64,000 nucleotides of DNA from Candidatus Magnetocorallium paracelense (lineage in GTDB: Bacteria; Nitrospirota; Thermodesulfovibrionia; Thermodesulfovibrionales; Magnetobacteriaceae): NCBI GenBank assembly GCA_029001845.1, contig JAREWP010000075.1, forward strand, positions 124,001-188,000. Reading direction: 5' to 3'. A model generated the notes under the pieces. It was given only the letters and a program-made list of their open reading frames with translations. It was not told the DNA's origin and did no database searches. Below, one piece after another: positions 54,950 through 63,940 of the stretch (its first letter is position 1; every line of letters begins with the position of its first letter). Position numbers and translations under genes: made by a program.

Positions 54950-55422
54950 AAAAAATATTACGGGGAGACGAGCTTTTAATCGTTTTTATGCTCATAGGAG
55001 ATGTACATTTCGGACTTGAGATTCAAAAGATCATATCCATCGTCGAACCTAAACAGAGACGCACGATTCCTCTGTCTCCGCCTTATATAAACTCCATAAT
55101 GAATTATTACGGCAGTATTGTTACAATATTCGATTTAAAGACCTATTTCGCCTTTCGTTCAACTGAAGATAACGATGAAGAAGCAAAAGTGGTGTACCTG
55201 AAACACAATGAACTCAATGTCGGTCTGCTCGTAGATAAAATCACGGGAATCGATTATGTGTCTCTCTCGGTGATAGAAGAGCCGGGAGCCCTTGATTCTG
55301 ATTTTGAAGTCGAGAAGTTTTGCAACAATGTTTTTATTATTAATGAAGACGAACCTGTCGTATACCGTCTGGACGTCGAAAAAATAGAGGATTTCATGAA
55401 CCGGATCGTTTTCCCCGGATAG
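54946..55422 (+). CDS. cheW: Chemotaxis coupling protein CheW
   Basis: 158 residues, a single CheW domain: [67 protein letters not shown]. It bridges the receptor and CheA. The start codon lies within the stop of the receptor gene, supporting a fixed stoichiometry. A CheY-like gene follows after ~30 bases with a GGAGG site. Confidence 0.88.
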   Translation: MKKILRGDELLIVFMLIGDVHFGLEIQKIISIVEPKQRRTIPLSPPYINSIMNYYGSIVTIFDLKTYFAFRSTEDNDEEAKVVYLKHNELNVGLLVDKITGIDYVSLSVIEEPGALDSDFEVEKFCNNVFIINEDEPVVYRLDVEKIEDFMNRIVFPG

Positions 55423-55453
55423 GGGAAACATCCGGGACTTTCGGAGGTTTGCA

Positions 55454-55816
55454 ATGTCTGTTGTCCTTGTTGTGGAAGATCAGAAGTTGATGCGCACTAT
55501 GTTGTGCGACGCCCTGGAAGAAGCAGGCTATGATACTCTGGAGGCTTCCGAAGGTCTGGAAGGTTTAAACATGATTGAAACGAAAAGTGTTTCGCTGGTA
55601 ATATCCGATCTTGTGATGCCATTATATGACGGAGCCAATTTTTTAAGCCTTTTAAAGACCTGCCATCCGGATATTGAAGTGCTTTCGCTGACTTCTGCGG
55701 CGCAAGACAGTACGATTTATCAGGAAGCCGTAAAAATCGTCGGAGAGGAGAAAATCATGAAAAAAACCGACAACTTCGACGATGTCATAAATAAAGTTAA
55801 GGAGATACTGGGGTGA
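55454..55816 (+). CDS. CheY-like response regulator, first
   Basis: 120 residues, receiver domain only: VVEDQKLMRTML with the acidic pair E8-D9, phospho-acceptor D52 in VISDLVMPLYDG, the switch Thr/Ser in LSLTSA and Lys in KIMKKT. Strong GGAGG before the ATG. It lies directly before cheX, so its phosphorylated form is the probable CheX substrate. It differs clearly from the second receiver protein at 56.6 kb (VEDTKFM), so the two may have different outputs, such as a motor and a phosphate sink. Confidence 0.88.
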   Translation: MSVVLVVEDQKLMRTMLCDALEEAGYDTLEASEGLEGLNMIETKSVSLVISDLVMPLYDGANFLSLLKTCHPDIEVLSLTSAAQDSTIYQEAVKIVGEEKIMKKTDNFDDVINKVKEILG

Positions 55817-56295
55817 TGGATTTACCGGGAAATATTAAGGCCATAGGAGAATCTGTCAGGAAGATTGCACCTGAGATCATATCTCAATTTTCACGAATAG
55901 AAGTCAAAGAGGGGGGGGTACAGATAAAGAAACAGTCCTATCCCTCCTATGAGTATTCGTTTATAATCGGTGTTACGGGCAGGTATAAAGGGGCTGTGAC
56001 AATGAGTTTAAAAAAGGAGGTCGCCTTTTATATCGCCTCCTCGATGCTGGGGCTTGAGGAGTTGAAAGAGTTTGACGAGACGGCTGAAAGCACTTTAAGA
56101 GAGCTGGCGAATATGACTGTCGCTCGATCATTAATGGTCGTATCCGATGAGGGGCTCATCGATCTCACTCCGCCGACTTTCGTAAAGGGCACGAATGTTT
56201 TTTTTGCCGTAGCCGATATTGACCAAACTTACGAAATCACTTTTGATACGGAAGTGGGAAAGCTCGAATTCAATATATCGTTGTCCGAGAAGTGA
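55816..56295 (+). CDS. cheX: CheX-type CheY-phosphatase
   Basis: 159 residues from ATG 55816, which shares a base with the cheY stop (TGATG). The CheC/CheX fold shows YSFIIGVTGRYKGAVTMSL, ASSMLGLEELKEFDETAES and ELANMTVARSLM. The E-x2-N pair in the last motif is the catalytic signature that removes phosphate from CheY-P. Common in spirochaetes, Thermotoga and deltaproteobacteria, where it takes the place of CheZ. Confidence 0.82.
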   Translation: MDLPGNIKAIGESVRKIAPEIISQFSRIEVKEGGVQIKKQSYPSYEYSFIIGVTGRYKGAVTMSLKKEVAFYIASSMLGLEELKEFDETAESTLRELANMTVARSLMVVSDEGLIDLTPPTFVKGTNVFFAVADIDQTYEITFDTEVGKLEFNISLSEK

Positions 56296-56631
56296 GATGG
56301 GGAGGATTGTAGAAGCATAAACAGAGTTGAGGTGATTTTTAAAGAAGTTTGCGGTTTACGGTTTACAGTTTACGGCTATATTAATGAAGTCCGCTAAAAG
56401 CGCTTCTTTAGTATATTAGGAATTTCAAAATAAAAAAGAACCGTACGTAGGACAGGCGTCTCGCCTGTCCTTTCTGCAAGCGAAATCGCAAATTACCGCG
56501 AATAGAGGCGGTTCGTTATACTGAAACGGACAGGCGGGACGCCTGTCCTAGGTGCCGAAATTTTTCTATGGTAGTTCTAAATAGAAAAGTCCGTCCATAA
56601 GGACGTTAACTTGATTATAAGGATGATGTAA
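56296..56631. repeat. Repeat-filled gap inside the chemosensory operon
   Basis: Contains GTTTACR heptads (56347-56375), a GGACAGGCG / CGCCTGTCC palindrome at 56450-56470 and a variant at 56528-56548. The latter has a downstream tail (GCCGAAATTT ... TAGAAAAG, to 56589) that matches the copy at 5494-5558. No gene. It may split the operon into two transcripts. Confidence 0.75.
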
Positions 56632-57015
56632 ATGGCAGAAGAGCAAATACCAGGTGGAACGATACTTATTGTGGAAGACACAAAATTCATGAGGCTTATG
56701 CTTCGGGACATTTTCGAGAGAAACGGTTACGAAGTTATAGGTGAGGCTGTAAACGGTAAAGAAGGTGTAGAGAAGTATGAAGAACTCCTCCCCGATCTGA
56801 CTACGCTCGATATAAGCATGCCTGAAATGGACGGCATCGAAACCTTGAGAGCTATTATGAAAATAGACCCTGCAGCCAAAGTAGTAATGGTAAGCGCCAT
56901 GGGATATAAGGATAAAATTATGGACGCCGTTAAGAGCGGCGCCAAAGATTTTATCATTAAACCTTTTGAAGAAAAAAAGGTGCTCAGCGTCGTTCAAAAT
57001 ATATTAAAAAAATGA
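56632..57015 (+). CDS. cheY: CheY-like response regulator, second
   Basis: 127 residues, receiver only: ILIVEDTKFMRLMLRDIFERNGY, D60 in TTLDISMPEMDGIETL, MVSAMGYKDKIMDAVKSGAKDFIIKPF with the conserved Ser and Lys. This is closer to classic CheY of motility systems than the first receiver gene. A 7-residue N-terminal extension is present. It precedes the FapA/DUF342 gene by ~55 bases. Confidence 0.9.
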   Translation: MAEEQIPGGTILIVEDTKFMRLMLRDIFERNGYEVIGEAVNGKEGVEKYEELLPDLTTLDISMPEMDGIETLRAIMKIDPAAKVVMVSAMGYKDKIMDAVKSGAKDFIIKPFEEKKVLSVVQNILKK

Positions 57016-57075
57016 TAATACATTGCCTGTGCAAAAACACAAGAATCGACGTGCCCCTTAAAAGCGGTTTTGGGT

Positions 57076-58980
57076 ATGTCCAGGGAGATTAGCGAAGTTG
57101 TTGATGTCGTTTTCCAGGGCGAGGATGTGCTTGTCAGTATCCGAAAGCCTAAACCGCCGGGCAAGCTTGTTCCCTACGGGCGTGTTACCGAATATATTCG
57201 TTCGTTAAATCTCAAGGATGTCGATTATGAGATTTTAAAGAAGATATACAAAAACCCTGATCAATTCCCGCAAAAGTTCGCCAAAAATCCTGAGGTCCTG
57301 AAAAATAAAGAACCCGATAAACCCAAAGAGGTCAGGCTCTCAAAAAACATATACACCTTAGACGATCTGGTCAGCTTAATCTTCCACGGCGATGATGTGT
57401 TTATTAAAATAGATAAGCCTGTCCCGCCCAAAAGACTCACCCCCTACGGCAGAATAACGGAATTCCTGGGCTCTTTCAATTTACGGGAAGTCGATTACAA
57501 TACCCTGAGAACGGTCTATAAAAACCCCGGCGCCGAGATGATCGAAATCGCCAAACGCTCCTTTGAGCAAATACAAACCGAGAAATTTACAATAGAAATC
57601 AGTGAGGACAGATTGACATGTTATGTAACTCTTTCTCCTGTGAAAGAGAGTGAACCGTTGCCCGAAGCGGAACAAATTTTAAACGAGATGGAGTCACAAA
57701 ACGTCGTATACGGTCTTCAACAATATGTTATTAAAAAGGCCCTTCATACCAGAGCCTTCAATAAAAAGATAATTGCCGCCAAGGGAATTTATCCTATACC
57801 CGGAGAAGATGAGAAAATTAATTTATCGATTCCGGCAGATAACAGACTGAACGATATTGTCTTAAAACTTTCCGATTCCGACCTTTTTGAAAAATTCGAG
57901 TTCGTTACAACAGTGAAAAGCGACGACAGGATCGCTGAAATAGAGCCGCTAACGAAAGGTACAAACGGCGCCACCGTTCACGGAGACAGAGTCTTTACTA
58001 TACCTGGTCTGCCTCTGGAACATAAGGGCAGGAATGTAAATGTAAAGGGTCGTGAGCTTACGGCCGCCATTGACGGGCGTCCGCTTATGACATCGAAGGG
58101 ATTGGAGGTGGAACCTGTACTTGTTTTAAGAGAGGCCCGGGAAAAGGAGATCAGATTCACCGGTTCCATAAAAGTAAGAGGCGATCTGTCACTCTGCCCC
58201 CTGGTTCAGGCTACCGGAGACATCGAGGTTCATGGCGTCGTAACGGAGAGCTCATTGGTGGCGGGGAGAAATATTGTTATCCATGAAAATATTCTTTCCA
58301 GACCTGACAAAAGCATTGTAGCAGGCGGAGATTTCATCAGCCGCCATGTATCTTATGCAAAGGTTATTGCAGAAAATATTTTTATAGTCTCCACTGCTTT
58401 TAATTCGGAGTTGACTGCTTTAAACTCAATTGTGACGATTGACCCTGACAGCAGAGTCGTGGGAGGTCATTTGCGCGCCGGGCTAAAGGCGGATATTTCA
58501 ATTATAGGCAACGAATCAAAGGCGAGCACAAAAGTAAGTGTCTCTACTCCGGAGATTTTGAGAAAATACAAGCAGAAAATTATCTCTGTTTACGATCCTG
58601 TTATAGAGAAAATAAAGAATAAGAGGGAGAGTTATAAGAAAAAATTATCGAAACTGGAGGAACTCAAAAAAAGACCGGGGGAAAAGTATCCAAGCGCCTA
58701 TAATTGGCTCTACTCTCTTTTCTTTTCGGAAATGAAGCGTTGCGACGATAAACTCTCCCAAATTGCGCAACTTCAGGCCGCCATCAAGGAGGAGAACCTT
58801 TTTACACAAAAGGGTACCCTTAAAACAGGGCAAATATTTCCCTCTACAACCTTGTACATGGGGCATGACGTTCTGGAAATAGAGGAACGAACCGGAATGA
58901 AAAGGTTTGTCATAGAAGAATCTAAAATCAGAGAAACCGATAAGGAGAACTCCGAAAATGATAGATCCTTCGAAATATAA
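57076..58980 (+). CDS. FapA (DUF342) protein with duplicated N-terminal domain
   Basis: 634 residues from ATG 57076 (a TTG at 57070 adds two). Residues ~10-62 (VVDVVFQGEDVLVSIRKPKP ... KKIYKNP) repeat at ~95-150 (LVSLIFHGDDVFIKIDKPVP ... RTVYKNP), a clear internal duplication. The FapA core follows: AKGIYPIPGEDEKI, a beta-helix region (FTGSIKVRGDLSLCPLVQATGDIEVHGVV, GRNIVIHENI) and a C-terminal coiled coil with KIKNKRESYKKKLSKLEEL. FapA proteins bind polymerised partners; in some bacteria they influence flagella or histidine kinases. The stop lies 23 bases inside cheA, so it is coupled to CheA. Confidence 0.83.
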   Translation: MSREISEVVDVVFQGEDVLVSIRKPKPPGKLVPYGRVTEYIRSLNLKDVDYEILKKIYKNPDQFPQKFAKNPEVLKNKEPDKPKEVRLSKNIYTLDDLVSLIFHGDDVFIKIDKPVPPKRLTPYGRITEFLGSFNLREVDYNTLRTVYKNPGAEMIEIAKRSFEQIQTEKFTIEISEDRLTCYVTLSPVKESEPLPEAEQILNEMESQNVVYGLQQYVIKKALHTRAFNKKIIAAKGIYPIPGEDEKINLSIPADNRLNDIVLKLSDSDLFEKFEFVTTVKSDDRIAEIEPLTKGTNGATVHGDRVFTIPGLPLEHKGRNVNVKGRELTAAIDGRPLMTSKGLEVEPVLVLREAREKEIRFTGSIKVRGDLSLCPLVQATGDIEVHGVVTESSLVAGRNIVIHENILSRPDKSIVAGGDFISRHVSYAKVIAENIFIVSTAFNSELTALNSIVTIDPDSRVVGGHLRAGLKADISIIGNESKASTKVSVSTPEILRKYKQKIISVYDPVIEKIKNKRESYKKKLSKLEELKKRPGEKYPSAYNWLYSLFFSEMKRCDDKLSQIAQLQAAIKEENLFTQKGTLKTGQIFPSTTLYMGHDVLEIEERTGMKRFVIEESKIRETDKENSENDRSFEI

Positions 58981-61042
58981 AAAGATGTTCATTGACGAAA
59001 CAATGGAGCATATCTCCCTGGTTAATGACACTGTCCCCGGGTTTGAAAAGGATGTTCACAACATCGAGGCAATTAATGTACTTTTTCGCTCCTTCCACTC
59101 AATTAAAGGAATGGCGGCTTCTATGAGCTATTCACATATTCAGGAATTAAGTCACAAACTGGAAGACCTCCTGGACAGTCTGAGACAGGGAACAGCCTAT
59201 GACAGCGAAGATGTAATTAATATTCTCTATGACGGTACGGAATTAATAGAGAAGATGGTACGGCTCATAGAGGAGGATTCAGAGGAAATTCCTGATTCTG
59301 CAGCTCTTTTAAAGTCGATCTCCAACCTTATGGCGCAGAATTCAGGTGAAACCGGCACAGACGATCAGGGCATGAGCAGAGACAATACCGATCTGTCCGG
59401 GCCATTATCGGAGGCGCCTGAAAACAACAATGTCGTAATATCCGGGGAAGGAGATATCTCTGAAGAAGAGAAGAGCTTCAGAAATCATTATAAGATAGAG
59501 GTCACTATCTCCGAAGAGTGTGTAAGTGCGGCGGCGCGGGCCTATATATTGACAGGAATGCTTGTAGAAAGCGGAACAATAATCGAATCTGTTCCTCCAA
59601 TGAGCGATATAGAAGAAGGAAGGGTGGAGAGAGAGTTAAAAATCGATTTCGGCACCGATCTCTCCACTGACGATATGGACACTCTGATCGGTTCGGTGGT
59701 GGAAATAGAAAAGTATGTGATCACTGAAATAGAACCAAAGGAGGGTCGAAGGACTGAAGACGTCAGAACACCCTGCCTCGTGGCCAGGGAAAAAGTTCCT
59801 GACGAAAAGATTTTAAGATACAGAAAACCGGGCGCCGTTAAGGTGGACACCCCTGTTCTGGATAATTTAATTAATATTGTTGGAGAGATGTTTATACAGG
59901 AAAACAGATTGATAGAGATTACAAGAAATAACAGAATGCCTGAAACTCTCGAAACCGTAAATCTGATTCAGAAGCTCATAAAACGTTTATATAAGGAGGT
60001 CATGACTTTACGACTCGTACCGATTTCTCTTCTTACAGATATGGCGCCAAGGATAAAGCGGGAAGTGCTGCAAGGTTCCGAAAAGAAAGTCAACATAGAA
60101 ATTACGGGCAAGGAGATAAAGCTCGATCGTTCCATCGTAGAGAAACTGGGCGACCCTTTTATGCACCTCCTTAGAAACAGCATCGATCACGGCGTCGAAT
60201 CTCCAGAGGAAAGGATAAAAGCAGGCAAGAGCGAAGAGGGCAGTATAATCATTAAGACCACAAGAGAAAAGGATATGATAAGCATCGATTTTACGGACGA
60301 CGGGAAGGGACTGGATCGAGACATAATAAAAAACAAAGCAGTTTCCTGCGGACTTATTTCAGCAGAGGAGGCAGAGCTGCTGGAGGATGATGAAATCCAT
60401 AGTTTTATATGGCATCCCGGATTTTCTACGGCAGGAGAGGTTACATCGCTGTCAGGCAGGGGAGTCGGTATGGATGTTGTAAAAAATGTTGTAGAGGAAC
60501 TGGGAGGAAAGATATGGGTCGATTCAACAAAGGGACAGGGGTGCTCCTTTCATATGGAGATTCCCATGACAATTGCGATAATCAGGACATTCAGAATAAA
60601 ACTGAATGATGATATATTCGCCTTCCCTTTAAACAAAATCGTCCGCACAATAGAGATAAAGGACGACGAATTAATAAAAAACGAAGATGGGATGCATTTT
60701 TTCTATCGAGATGAGAAAATTAATGTGTACGATCTTAAAGACATCCTGCAATATTCTTCAAATGGAGTCAAAAGCAAGGAGTCGGTTGCAATTCTCATTG
60801 TCGAATCGGGCAGGGAGAGCCTGGGAGTCATTGTGGACTCCTTTATCGCAGGTTACGAAACCGTTGTGAAACCCCTTGGTAAACCACTTGAAAGGCTTGA
60901 GATACTCTCAGGCACGACCGTTTCAGAAAAAGGAGAGCTTATCCTGATCCTTGATGTAGATAAAATAATCGCAAGAGCCCTGGCGTCGTCGAATCAATTT
61001 TTAGGTAAGACCGGTTTCATATCTCTTTCCTCGAAAGAATAA
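58958..61042 (+). CDS. cheA: Chemotaxis histidine kinase CheA
   Basis: 694 residues. Hpt domain with phosphorylated H47 in FRSFHSIKGMAAS; a linker with a CheY-binding-type region (~150-260); dimerisation helices from ~300; HATPase with N-box HLLRNSIDHGVESPEERI, G1 DFTDDGKGLD, GRGVGMDVVKNVVEELGGKI; and a C-terminal CheW-like domain ending QFLGKTGFISLSSKE. It phosphorylates the CheY proteins of this operon. It begins inside fapA. No cheB is in the window, so methylation would be reset by an enzyme encoded elsewhere or not at all. Confidence 0.94.
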   Translation: MIDPSKYKKMFIDETMEHISLVNDTVPGFEKDVHNIEAINVLFRSFHSIKGMAASMSYSHIQELSHKLEDLLDSLRQGTAYDSEDVINILYDGTELIEKMVRLIEEDSEEIPDSAALLKSISNLMAQNSGETGTDDQGMSRDNTDLSGPLSEAPENNNVVISGEGDISEEEKSFRNHYKIEVTISEECVSAAARAYILTGMLVESGTIIESVPPMSDIEEGRVERELKIDFGTDLSTDDMDTLIGSVVEIEKYVITEIEPKEGRRTEDVRTPCLVAREKVPDEKILRYRKPGAVKVDTPVLDNLINIVGEMFIQENRLIEITRNNRMPETLETVNLIQKLIKRLYKEVMTLRLVPISLLTDMAPRIKREVLQGSEKKVNIEITGKEIKLDRSIVEKLGDPFMHLLRNSIDHGVESPEERIKAGKSEEGSIIIKTTREKDMISIDFTDDGKGLDRDIIKNKAVSCGLISAEEAELLEDDEIHSFIWHPGFSTAGEVTSLSGRGVGMDVVKNVVEELGGKIWVDSTKGQGCSFHMEIPMTIAIIRTFRIKLNDDIFAFPLNKIVRTIEIKDDELIKNEDGMHFFYRDEKINVYDLKDILQYSSNGVKSKESVAILIVESGRESLGVIVDSFIAGYETVVKPLGKPLERLEILSGTTVSEKGELILILDVDKIIARALASSNQFLGKTGFISLSSKE

Positions 61043-61366
61043 TTGTAAACATTCAGCTATCAGCGGTCAGCATTTTTTCGACTTTTCAGGTTTATGTGCG
61101 CTGCTATTCTTACTCCCTCTCCCCCTTTGAAGGGAGAGAGGGTTGGGGTGAGGGGGGTCGTTACGGTACTCGATACGGTTACGATTCTCCACCGTTACCC
61201 CTCACCTTAGTCCTCTCCCCTCAAGGGGAGAGGAGACCAAAGGGAATTTCTTCGAAATTCCTAAGCGCTGCATCAAGCCTGTTTAGTTCCGGCGACACCG
61301 GGTTAGATGTATAGACTGAAGGCTGAAGACTTTTAGGTAAAACTGTGTTTTTAAAGGAGGTTTACA
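61043..61366. repeat. Repeat-filled gap before aconitase
   Basis: Heptads ATTCAGC TATCAGC GGTCAGC at 61050-61071, a CTCTCCCCC-type hairpin at 61112-61145, another at 61211-61234, the GGGAATTTC/GAAATTCC palindrome at 61242-61261, and the inverted copy of the 5.2-kb repeat at 61303-61345 (ACTGAAGGCTGAAGAC). No gene. It holds representatives of three different repeat families within 300 bases. The aconitase promoter is not identifiable. Confidence 0.7.
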
Positions 61367-63310
61367 TTGGCTTTAAATATAGTCCGGAAAATTTTGGAAT
61401 CTCATAAAGTAAGCGGAGATATTACACCCGGCAGTTCTGTTGCATTAAACATTGATGAGGTGTACACACAGGACGCCACAGGCACAATGGCATGGCTTCA
61501 GTTTGAAGCCATGGGTATCGACAAGGTGAAAGTGCCTCTCGCTGTCTCTTATGTGGATCATAATATGATTCAGTCCAACTTCATGAATCCCGATGATCAT
61601 GTCTTTTTGCAGAGCGCCGCAGCAAAATTCGGGGCCTGGTTTTCAAGACCGGGTAACGGTATATGCCATCAGATTAATTTGGAGCGTTTTGCAGCCCCCG
61701 GTAAAATCGCTCTCGGAACGGACAGCCATACGCCCACGAACGGGGGGATAGGAATGATGGCCATAGGGGTAGGAGGGCTTGACGCAGCGACTGTAATGGC
61801 GGGTTCTCCCTATGAATTGACTGCTCCGAAAACAGCTCTCGTCAAATTGACAGGCGCCTTGGAGCGTCCTTGGGTAACGGCAATGGATGTTATTCTCGAA
61901 TTATTGAGGAGACTCACTGTAAAGGGAGGCGTTGGAAAGATATTCGAGTATGGCGGAGAGGGCGTGAAGACATTAAATGTTACCGAACGGGCGACAATAA
62001 CGAACATGGGAGCAGAGCTTGGGGCCACGACTTCGGTTTTTCCCAGTGACGAGGCTACCTTAAAGTTCTTAAAAGCGCAGGGAAGGGAGTCCGATTGGAT
62101 CGAACTTACGGCAGACGAGGGCGCAGAGTACGATGAAGTCATTGAGATCGATTTGAGTTCCCTTGAGCCCCTGATGTCCAAACCCCACAGCCCGGATGCT
62201 GTCATCGCGGTAAAAGAGCTCTCAGGCACGGAGATCAATCAGGTCTGTATAGGGAGCTGTACAAATTCGTCCTATCAGGCAATGCAGGCCGTTGCATCGA
62301 TCCTTAAGGGCAGGAGAGTTGCAGAGCATGTTAATTTAATGATAAATCCCGGATCGAAGCAGGTCTATGAAATGATTGCCGGAGACGGCAGTCTTGCAGA
62401 TATGATCGCAGCCGGCGCCAGGCTGCTGGAAGCTTCATGCGGCCCCTGTATAGGTATGGGAGCGTCTCCGGGCACCGGGCAGAATTCGATACGCACATAT
62501 AACAGAAATTTTAAGGGACGATCCGGAAATAAAGATGCCTTTGTATATCTCACAAGCCCTCTGACAGCCGCTGTGATGGCTTTAAAGGGAGAAATGATCG
62601 ATCCAAGGGAAAGCGGTATTGAAATCAGTGAGTTTAATGAGCCCGAGTCCTATCGGATTAACGATAATATGTTGATTCCCCCCCAAGCCGGTTCAACCGA
62701 TAAAGAGATTAAAAAGGGCCCCAACATCAAAGAGGTTCCTGTCAAGGATGCTCCCGGCGATGAGATACGGGCCGAGGTGCTTTTAAAAGCAGGCGATAAT
62801 ATTACAACTGACGACATTATGCCCGCCGGATCGAAGGTACTGCCCTACCGGTCGAATATTCCGGCGATCTCTGAATTCGTTTTCACCAATATTGATTCCT
62901 CTTTTGCTGAAAGAGCGGTAAAGTCGATTGAAAAGGGCGGAGGTATCATCGTAGGAGGCGAGAACTACGGTCAGGGCTCCTCCAGAGAGCACGCCGCCAT
63001 TGCACCCATGCATCTCGGTATTCAGGCGGTAATCGTTATATCATTCGCCAGAATACACAGAGCCAATCTGATAAATTTCGGAATCCTTCCTTTGGTTTTT
63101 AAAAATCCAGAGGATATCGAGGGGATTCATAAAGGAGATTTTTTGGTAATCGGTGATGTCAAAAATACTCTTTTACATAATGGTGAGTTTACTATAGAAA
63201 ATACATCCAGGGGGAACGTTTTTCAATGTACCGCCAATTTGAACGAAAGAGAACGGGATGTTATCTTAAAGGGCGGGCTTTTACCTTTTACAAAGGAGAA
63301 GGTGGCATAG
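61367..63310 (+). CDS. Aconitate hydratase
   Basis: 647 residues, the short AcnA-type fused form with both large and small domains. 4Fe-4S ligands are in QVCIGSCTNSS and LLEASCGPCIGMGASPG; TDSHTPTNGGIGM and GENYGQGSSREHAAI (swivelling-domain substrate site) are present. It converts citrate to isocitrate through cis-aconitate. The start is TTG 61367 behind an excellent AAAGGAGG site. The length fits the monofunctional family seen in many anaerobes and deltaproteobacteria; homoaconitase activity is a less likely alternative. A histidine-phosphatase gene follows after 3 bases. Confidence 0.92.
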   Translation: MALNIVRKILESHKVSGDITPGSSVALNIDEVYTQDATGTMAWLQFEAMGIDKVKVPLAVSYVDHNMIQSNFMNPDDHVFLQSAAAKFGAWFSRPGNGICHQINLERFAAPGKIALGTDSHTPTNGGIGMMAIGVGGLDAATVMAGSPYELTAPKTALVKLTGALERPWVTAMDVILELLRRLTVKGGVGKIFEYGGEGVKTLNVTERATITNMGAELGATTSVFPSDEATLKFLKAQGRESDWIELTADEGAEYDEVIEIDLSSLEPLMSKPHSPDAVIAVKELSGTEINQVCIGSCTNSSYQAMQAVASILKGRRVAEHVNLMINPGSKQVYEMIAGDGSLADMIAAGARLLEASCGPCIGMGASPGTGQNSIRTYNRNFKGRSGNKDAFVYLTSPLTAAVMALKGEMIDPRESGIEISEFNEPESYRINDNMLIPPQAGSTDKEIKKGPNIKEVPVKDAPGDEIRAEVLLKAGDNITTDDIMPAGSKVLPYRSNIPAISEFVFTNIDSSFAERAVKSIEKGGGIIVGGENYGQGSSREHAAIAPMHLGIQAVIVISFARIHRANLINFGILPLVFKNPEDIEGIHKGDFLVIGDVKNTLLHNGEFTIENTSRGNVFQCTANLNERERDVILKGGLLPFTKEKVA

Positions 63311-63313
63311 GAG

Positions 63314-63940
63314 ATGGTTACGACATTCTATCTGGTGCGCCATGGAATGACTGTGGGAGGAGAGGAAAAGAGGTACAAAGGGCAGACCGATGTGCCTCTT
63401 TCCAAAGAGGGCGAAGCACAGGCCGAGAAAGTAGCGGAATATTTAGCGGAGAAACTTTCGAAAGAGCATACAAAGGGGCGGAGCATACGTTTTTATTCTT
63501 CCGATCTCTCCCGTGCTGTCAAAACAGCCGAGATAATCGCAGCTCCTTTCGGAGCACTCCCTGTTATGGATCCTATATTTAAAGAGCGTCATTTTGGCAG
63601 ATGGGAAGGTATGACCTTTGACGAGATAAGAGATGAATTCCCAGAGGAATTCGATTCATGGGCCGCTAATCCCCTTCAATTCAGTCCTATGGGCGGAGAG
63701 AGCACGGCAGACGTGGATAAAAGGGTTATGCCTCATTTTTATGATATTTTACAAAAAGAAAGAAGCAATATTTTTTTTATTGTCGCCCACGGCGGTGTGA
63801 ACAGGGTGATTCTTTGTAACCTCCTGTGTACATCTCTTGAGCATATATTCAAGGTAGAGCAGGACTTTGCCTGTTTTAACAGAATCGATTTTTTCGAAGA
63901 CACCCATGTCGTAAAGTCACTGAATACAGTCGTCTATTGA
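63314..63940 (+). CDS. Histidine phosphatase (phosphoglycerate mutase-like)
   Basis: 208 residues. YLVRHGMT holds the phospho-accepting histidine; RYKGQTDVPLSKEGEAQA and SSDLSRAVKTAEIIA supply the phosphate-pocket arginines, and VAHGGVNRVI the second histidine. FKERHFGRWEGMTFDEI is typical of the GpmB/CobC group. It might act on a small phosphoester or on alpha-ribazole phosphate; context does not decide. It lies 3 bases after the aconitase stop, so it is co-transcribed. It ends 60 bases before the window edge, where nothing further is seen. Confidence 0.85.
   Translation: MVTTFYLVRHGMTVGGEEKRYKGQTDVPLSKEGEAQAEKVAEYLAEKLSKEHTKGRSIRFYSSDLSRAVKTAEIIAAPFGALPVMDPIFKERHFGRWEGMTFDEIRDEFPEEFDSWAANPLQFSPMGGESTADVDKRVMPHFYDILQKERSNIFFIVAHGGVNRVILCNLLCTSLEHIFKVEQDFACFNRIDFFEDTHVVKSLNTVVY

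Noticed and set aside
53571-56375. Possible CRISPR array from the repeated GTTTAC blocks
   Set aside because: Units are 7 bases with no unique spacers, and no cas gene is in the window.
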